Assembly (NCBI GenBank): GCA_044360385.1
Contig: JBIKKK010000103.1
Coordinates: 1-7,416 of the forward strand
Direction of reading: 5' to 3'
Source of the DNA: Mxb001 sp044360385
Lineage (GTDB): Bacteria; Actinomycetota; Actinomycetes; S36-B12
Length of the DNA: 7,416 nucleotides
Within the stretch, counting starts at the first letter, position 1. Every line of letters starts with the position of its first letter. The position numbers were made by a program, and so were the translations under genes. Of the stretch, positions 5,313-7,416 are shown in pieces. A model generated the notes under the pieces. That model was not told where the DNA came from. It worked only from the letters and a program-made list of their open reading frames with translations, and made no database searches.

Positions 5313-6419
5313 GTGGGAGGCACCGGGATCCGCGCGCCGGGACGTGTCCGGGTGCTCGTCCTCTTCGGAGGGCGTAGCAGCGAGCACGCCATCTCATGCC
5401 TGAGTGCGGCGGGCATCCTGCGTGCCCTGGATCACGAGCGCTACGACGTCACGGCGGTCGGCATCCTGCCCGATGGCCGTTGGATGCGCGTTGCCGCCGA
5501 TCCGGCGGCAATTTCCGCCGCCGCACCGGGCGCGCTGCCGGGGGTGGAGGACACCGGTGAATCCGCGGTCCTCCTGCCCGAGCCGGTCGCCGGAGTCAAT
5601 GCCCCCGACGCGATCCGGGACGTTGATGTCGTCTTCCCGGTCCTGCATGGACCGTGGGGGGAGGACGGCACGGTGCAAGGGCTGCTCGAGATGGCGGGGA
5701 TTCCCTACGTCGGATCCGGTGTCTTCGCCTCCGCCGCCGCGATGGACAAGGGCCACATGAAGGCACTGCTCGCCGCGGCGGGATTGCCGGTCGGGCCGAG
5801 TGTGGTCGTCACGGCGGCCGAGTGGGAGCGCGATCCAGGGCAGGTCCGCGACCGCGTGGCCGCGCTGGGCTACCCCGTCTTCGTCAAGCCCGCGCGTGCC
5901 GGGTCGTCCGTGGGCATCACCAAGGTGAGCGACCCGAGCCGCCTCGACGCCGCCATTGCAGAGGCACGGTCCTGGGACCCGCGGCTCATCATCGAGTCCC
6001 ATGTCGCGGACGCGCGGGAGATCGAATGCGCCGTCATCGTCGACGAGTCGGGCGCACCCACGGCCACTCGCTGCGCCGAGATCATCGTGCGGGGCGATCA
6101 CGAGTTCTACGACTTCGAGGCCAAGTACCTCGACGACGGTGCCGAGCTCATCGTCCCCGCAGACCTCCCGCAGGCGATCGAGGACGAGGTGTGCCGACTC
6201 GCAGTGGCGGCCTTCGAGGCACTCGACTGCGAGGGGCTCGCCCGGGTCGACTTCTTCGTGCGGCCTGACGCCGTCCTGATCAACGAGGTCAACACCATGC
6301 CGGGCTTCACGCCCATCTCGATGTTCCCGCGCATGTGCGCGGCGAGTGGCCTCGACTACGCGACGGTGCTCGATCTGCTCATCGATGATGCGCGTCGGCG
6401 GGGCACAGGGCTGCGTTGA
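5313..6419 (+). CDS. ddl: D-alanine--D-alanine ligase
   Basis: A 368-residue ATP-grasp ligase that joins two D-alanines for the peptidoglycan precursor UDP-MurNAc-pentapeptide. Seen are LFGGRSSEHAIS (17-28, with the N-terminal substrate-contacting Glu24), VFPVLHGPWGEDGTVQGLLE (107-126), FVKPARAGSSVGITKV (190-205, ATP-binding K192), YDFEAKYLDD (266-275), and the metal ligands D313 (RVDFF), E325 and N327 (INEVNTMPGFT). Y272 in AKY corresponds to Tyr216 of E. coli DdlB, which marks D-Ala-D-Ala rather than D-Ala-D-lactate (VanA-type) specificity. The frame is open from 5181 and an ATG lies at 5268, but GTG 5313 gives the family's N-terminus and lies 7 bases after a -10-like TAACGT; the upstream residues look like non-coding DNA. 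If ATG 5268 were used the protein would be 15 residues longer. The 3' end is only 6 bases from the end of the convergent DUF3515 gene. Confidence 0.95.
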   Translation: MGGTGIRAPGRVRVLVLFGGRSSEHAISCLSAAGILRALDHERYDVTAVGILPDGRWMRVAADPAAISAAAPGALPGVEDTGESAVLLPEPVAGVNAPDAIRDVDVVFPVLHGPWGEDGTVQGLLEMAGIPYVGSGVFASAAAMDKGHMKALLAAAGLPVGPSVVVTAAEWERDPGQVRDRVAALGYPVFVKPARAGSSVGITKVSDPSRLDAAIAEARSWDPRLIIESHVADAREIECAVIVDESGAPTATRCAEIIVRGDHEFYDFEAKYLDDGAELIVPADLPQAIEDEVCRLAVAAFEALDCEGLARVDFFVRPDAVLINEVNTMPGFTPISMFPRMCAASGLDYATVLDLLIDDARRRGTGLR

Positions 6420-6425
6420 GAGACG

Positions 6426-6854
6426 TCACTCGGGCGCTGCGACGAGTGCGGCCGAGATGTCGATGAGCACGTCGGCCGGCGCGGCGTAGTCCTCGGGCAC
6501 GAGCACCTCGACGTAGACCGGATCAGCGGGTGATGGCCACGTAGTCGCGATGAAGCCTGTGCCCCCCTCGCCCTCGATCGGAAGCCAACCGATGCCGGCG
6601 ACGTCGAGGAGGCGCGACGTAGAGGACAACGACGCGGGTCGGCTCACTCCGCAGCGGTAGGTGATGGGGGGTTCGCCCCAGGCCGCCGTGCCTGCCTCCG
6701 GGGTGGGGCGCAGTCCTGCGCCCGAGACGGTGGCAGGGATGGTCACCGAGGCGCAGACCTCGGCGGGTGCATCAGGGGGCGGCACCGCCACCTGACGGCC
6801 ACAACCGACCAGGAAGGCGGTCGCCGCGAGAGCGAGGAGCAGACGTGATGGCAT
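6426..6854 (-). CDS. DUF3515-family putative lipoprotein
   Basis: A 142-residue exported protein of unknown function. Residues 1-17 are a short lipoprotein signal peptide (basic R4, hydrophobic LLLALAATAFLVG) ending in the lipobox LVGC with C18 as the acylation site, so the mature protein should be anchored on the outer face of the cytoplasmic membrane. The AWGEPPITYRCGV segment (58-70) is the DUF3515 hallmark, and mature C34 and C68 may form a disulfide. PVYVEVLVP (112-120) is the C-terminal beta-strand region usual for the family. The ATG 6854 is the only plausible start because an in-frame stop lies 15 bases upstream, but it has no Shine-Dalgarno; the sequence before it is pyrimidine-rich. 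It follows the RAM-domain gene by 15 bases on the same strand and is probably co-transcribed and translationally coupled. A DUF3515 gene next to and opposing ddl is also found in M. tuberculosis (from memory). Confidence 0.85.
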   Translation of the reverse strand: MPSRLLLALAATAFLVGCGRQVAVPPPDAPAEVCASVTIPATVSGAGLRPTPEAGTAAWGEPPITYRCGVSRPASLSSTSRLLDVAGIGWLPIEGEGGTGFIATTWPSPADPVYVEVLVPEDYAAPADVLIDISAALVAAPE

Positions 6855-6869
6855 GGGAGGAGAGGCCCG

Positions 6870-7106
6870 TCACAGGTGGACGACGGGACACGTGAGCGTG
6901 CGTGTGATGCCCCCGACCTGCTGGATGGCGCTGAGGACGTCGCGACCAAGCTCGTCAATCGACCCGGCCTCGACCCGCGCAATGATGTCGTAGGGACCTG
7001 TGACGTCCTCTGCGGAGACCACGCCGGCGATCCCCGCGATGGCCGAGCGGACCCCTGCCGTGGCACCCACCTCGGTCTGAACGAGCACATATGCCTGGAC
7101 GCTCAT
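6870..7106 (-). CDS. Stand-alone Lrp/AsnC ligand-binding (RAM) domain protein
   Basis: A 78-residue protein that matches only the C-terminal effector-binding domain of Lrp/AsnC regulators (beta-alpha-beta-beta-alpha-beta): AYVLVQTEVGA strand, a helix around 16-27, VVSAEDVTGPYDIIARVEA (29-47, with the conserved GxYD at 37-40), helix 49-63 and the final ITRTLTCPVVHL strand (67-78). There is no helix-turn-helix, so it does not bind DNA by itself; such proteins form dimers or higher rings and may sense amino acids. The start ATG 7106 has an excellent Shine-Dalgarno AGGGAGGA (7118-7111 on the - strand), 4 bases away. It is the first gene of a two-gene unit with the DUF3515 lipoprotein and diverges from thiL. 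Ligand and partner are unknown. Confidence 0.88.
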   Translation of the reverse strand: MSVQAYVLVQTEVGATAGVRSAIAGIAGVVSAEDVTGPYDIIARVEAGSIDELGRDVLSAIQQVGGITRTLTCPVVHL

Positions 7107-7136
7107 GTCGTCCTCCCTACCGTTGCCTTAGCAGGC

Positions 7137-7142
7137 AGACTA
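7137..7142 (-). promoter_or_regulatory. Weak candidate -10 (TAGTCT) for the RAM-DUF3515 unit
   Basis: On the - strand TAGTCT fits TANNNT and would give a leader of about 24 bases before ATG 7106 with the Shine-Dalgarno inside it. The -35 region at 17-bp spacing is TTTCGC (7165-7160), a poor match. It is the best candidate in the 99-bp gap. For the divergent thiL I see no convincing promoter; only a 10-bp palindrome AAGCGCGCTT (7164-7173) stands out. Confidence 0.25.
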
Positions 7143-7205
7143 GCGACCGGGGACAGAAGGCGAAAGCGCGCTTGGGCGCGGAGTGAGCGGGATGAGGGAG
7201 GCAGC

Positions 7206-7416
7206 GTGACGGGTACGACGGTGGGAGACCTCGGCGAGATCGCCGTCGTGGAGCGCATCCTGCAGGCCACGGGCCCGCAGCCTGAGGTGCCTGTGGGGCC
7301 GGGCGATGACGCTGCTGTGCTGGCGTGCTCGGACGGCCGCATGGTCGTGACGACGGACATGCTCGTCGAGGGCCGTCACTTCCGTCGCGATTGGTCGGAC
7401 CCGGGCGATATCGGTC
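7206..7416 (+). CDS. thiL: Thiamine-monophosphate kinase, N-terminal part (3' end outside window)
   Basis: The first 70 residues of ThiL, which phosphorylates thiamine monophosphate to thiamine diphosphate with ATP, the last step of the pathway. The N-terminal GDLGEIAVVERIL (7-19) is the family opening. It is followed by VGPGDDAAVL (30-39) with the metal-binding Asp pair D34-D35, VVTTDMLVEGRHF (47-59) with D51, E55 and H58 of the second metal/substrate block, and RRDWSDPGDIG (60-70). The start GTG 7206 has GGGAGG at 7196-7201, 4 bases upstream; a later in-frame GTG at 7221 is less well placed. The family is about 310-330 residues, so roughly four fifths lies beyond the right edge. It is divergent from the RAM-domain gene across 99 bases. 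Confidence 0.95.
   Translation, partial: MTGTTVGDLGEIAVVERILQATGPQPEVPVGPGDDAAVLACSDGRMVVTTDMLVEGRHFRRDWSDPGDIG

Noticed and set aside
5270..5416. 49-residue N-terminal extension of the trans-sulfuration enzyme on the - strand
   Set aside because: Its composition (Arg/Pro/Thr) is unlike the family, it overlaps the ddl coding region, and ATG 5269 has a well-spaced -10.

Overview
The window is a high-GC, densely packed stretch of bacterial chromosome that reads as Actinomycetota. The reasons are the gene content and order (leuC-leuD-hup-cofC ... gpsA-ddl-DUF3515 ... thiL), an HU protein with a Lys/Ala/Pro-rich tail as in mycobacteria and streptomycetes, a coenzyme F420 gene (cofC/fbiD), frequent GTG starts and two likely leaderless starts. 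From memory, Mycobacterium tuberculosis has the same core block (leuC, leuD, hupB, fbiD, gpsA, ddl, a DUF3515 gene, thiL in the Rv2988c-Rv2977c region), with mutT1 and ppk where this window has neither. I cannot place the organism below phylum or class.

Layout from left to right. On the + strand lie the 3' end of leuC (1-524) and complete leuD (538-1128), the two subunits of isopropylmalate isomerase for leucine synthesis. A 131-bp gap with a structured leader precedes hup (1260-1691), which ends in a strong intrinsic terminator. cofC (1740-2348) is on the - strand, convergent with hup and divergent from plsC. On the + strand plsC (2437-3150) overlaps gpsA (3147-4154) by an ATGA junction. A PLP-dependent trans-sulfuration enzyme (4151-5269) lies on the - strand; its stop shares a CTAG with the gpsA stop. 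It diverges from ddl (+, 5313-6419) across a 43-bp gap that appears to hold back-to-back leaderless promoters. Two - strand genes follow, a DUF3515 lipoprotein (6426-6854) and a stand-alone Lrp/AsnC ligand-binding (RAM) domain protein (6870-7106). The 5' part of thiL (+, from 7206) runs off the right edge.

Functionally this is housekeeping: leucine synthesis (LeuCD), nucleoid organisation (HU), F420 synthesis (CofC), phosphatidic acid synthesis (GpsA makes glycerol-3-phosphate, PlsC does the second acylation), sulfur amino-acid metabolism, peptidoglycan precursor synthesis (Ddl) and thiamine diphosphate synthesis (ThiL). I see no mobile element, CRISPR array, RNA gene, toxin-antitoxin pair or defence system, and no convincing new multigene system. 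The points most worth a second look are in the non-coding DNA and gene junctions: the overlapping divergent promoters with a direct repeat at about 5277-5315, the hairpin-packed leader of hup, the 15-bp tandem repeat encoding the HU tail, and the 3' ends packed with little or no room for terminators.
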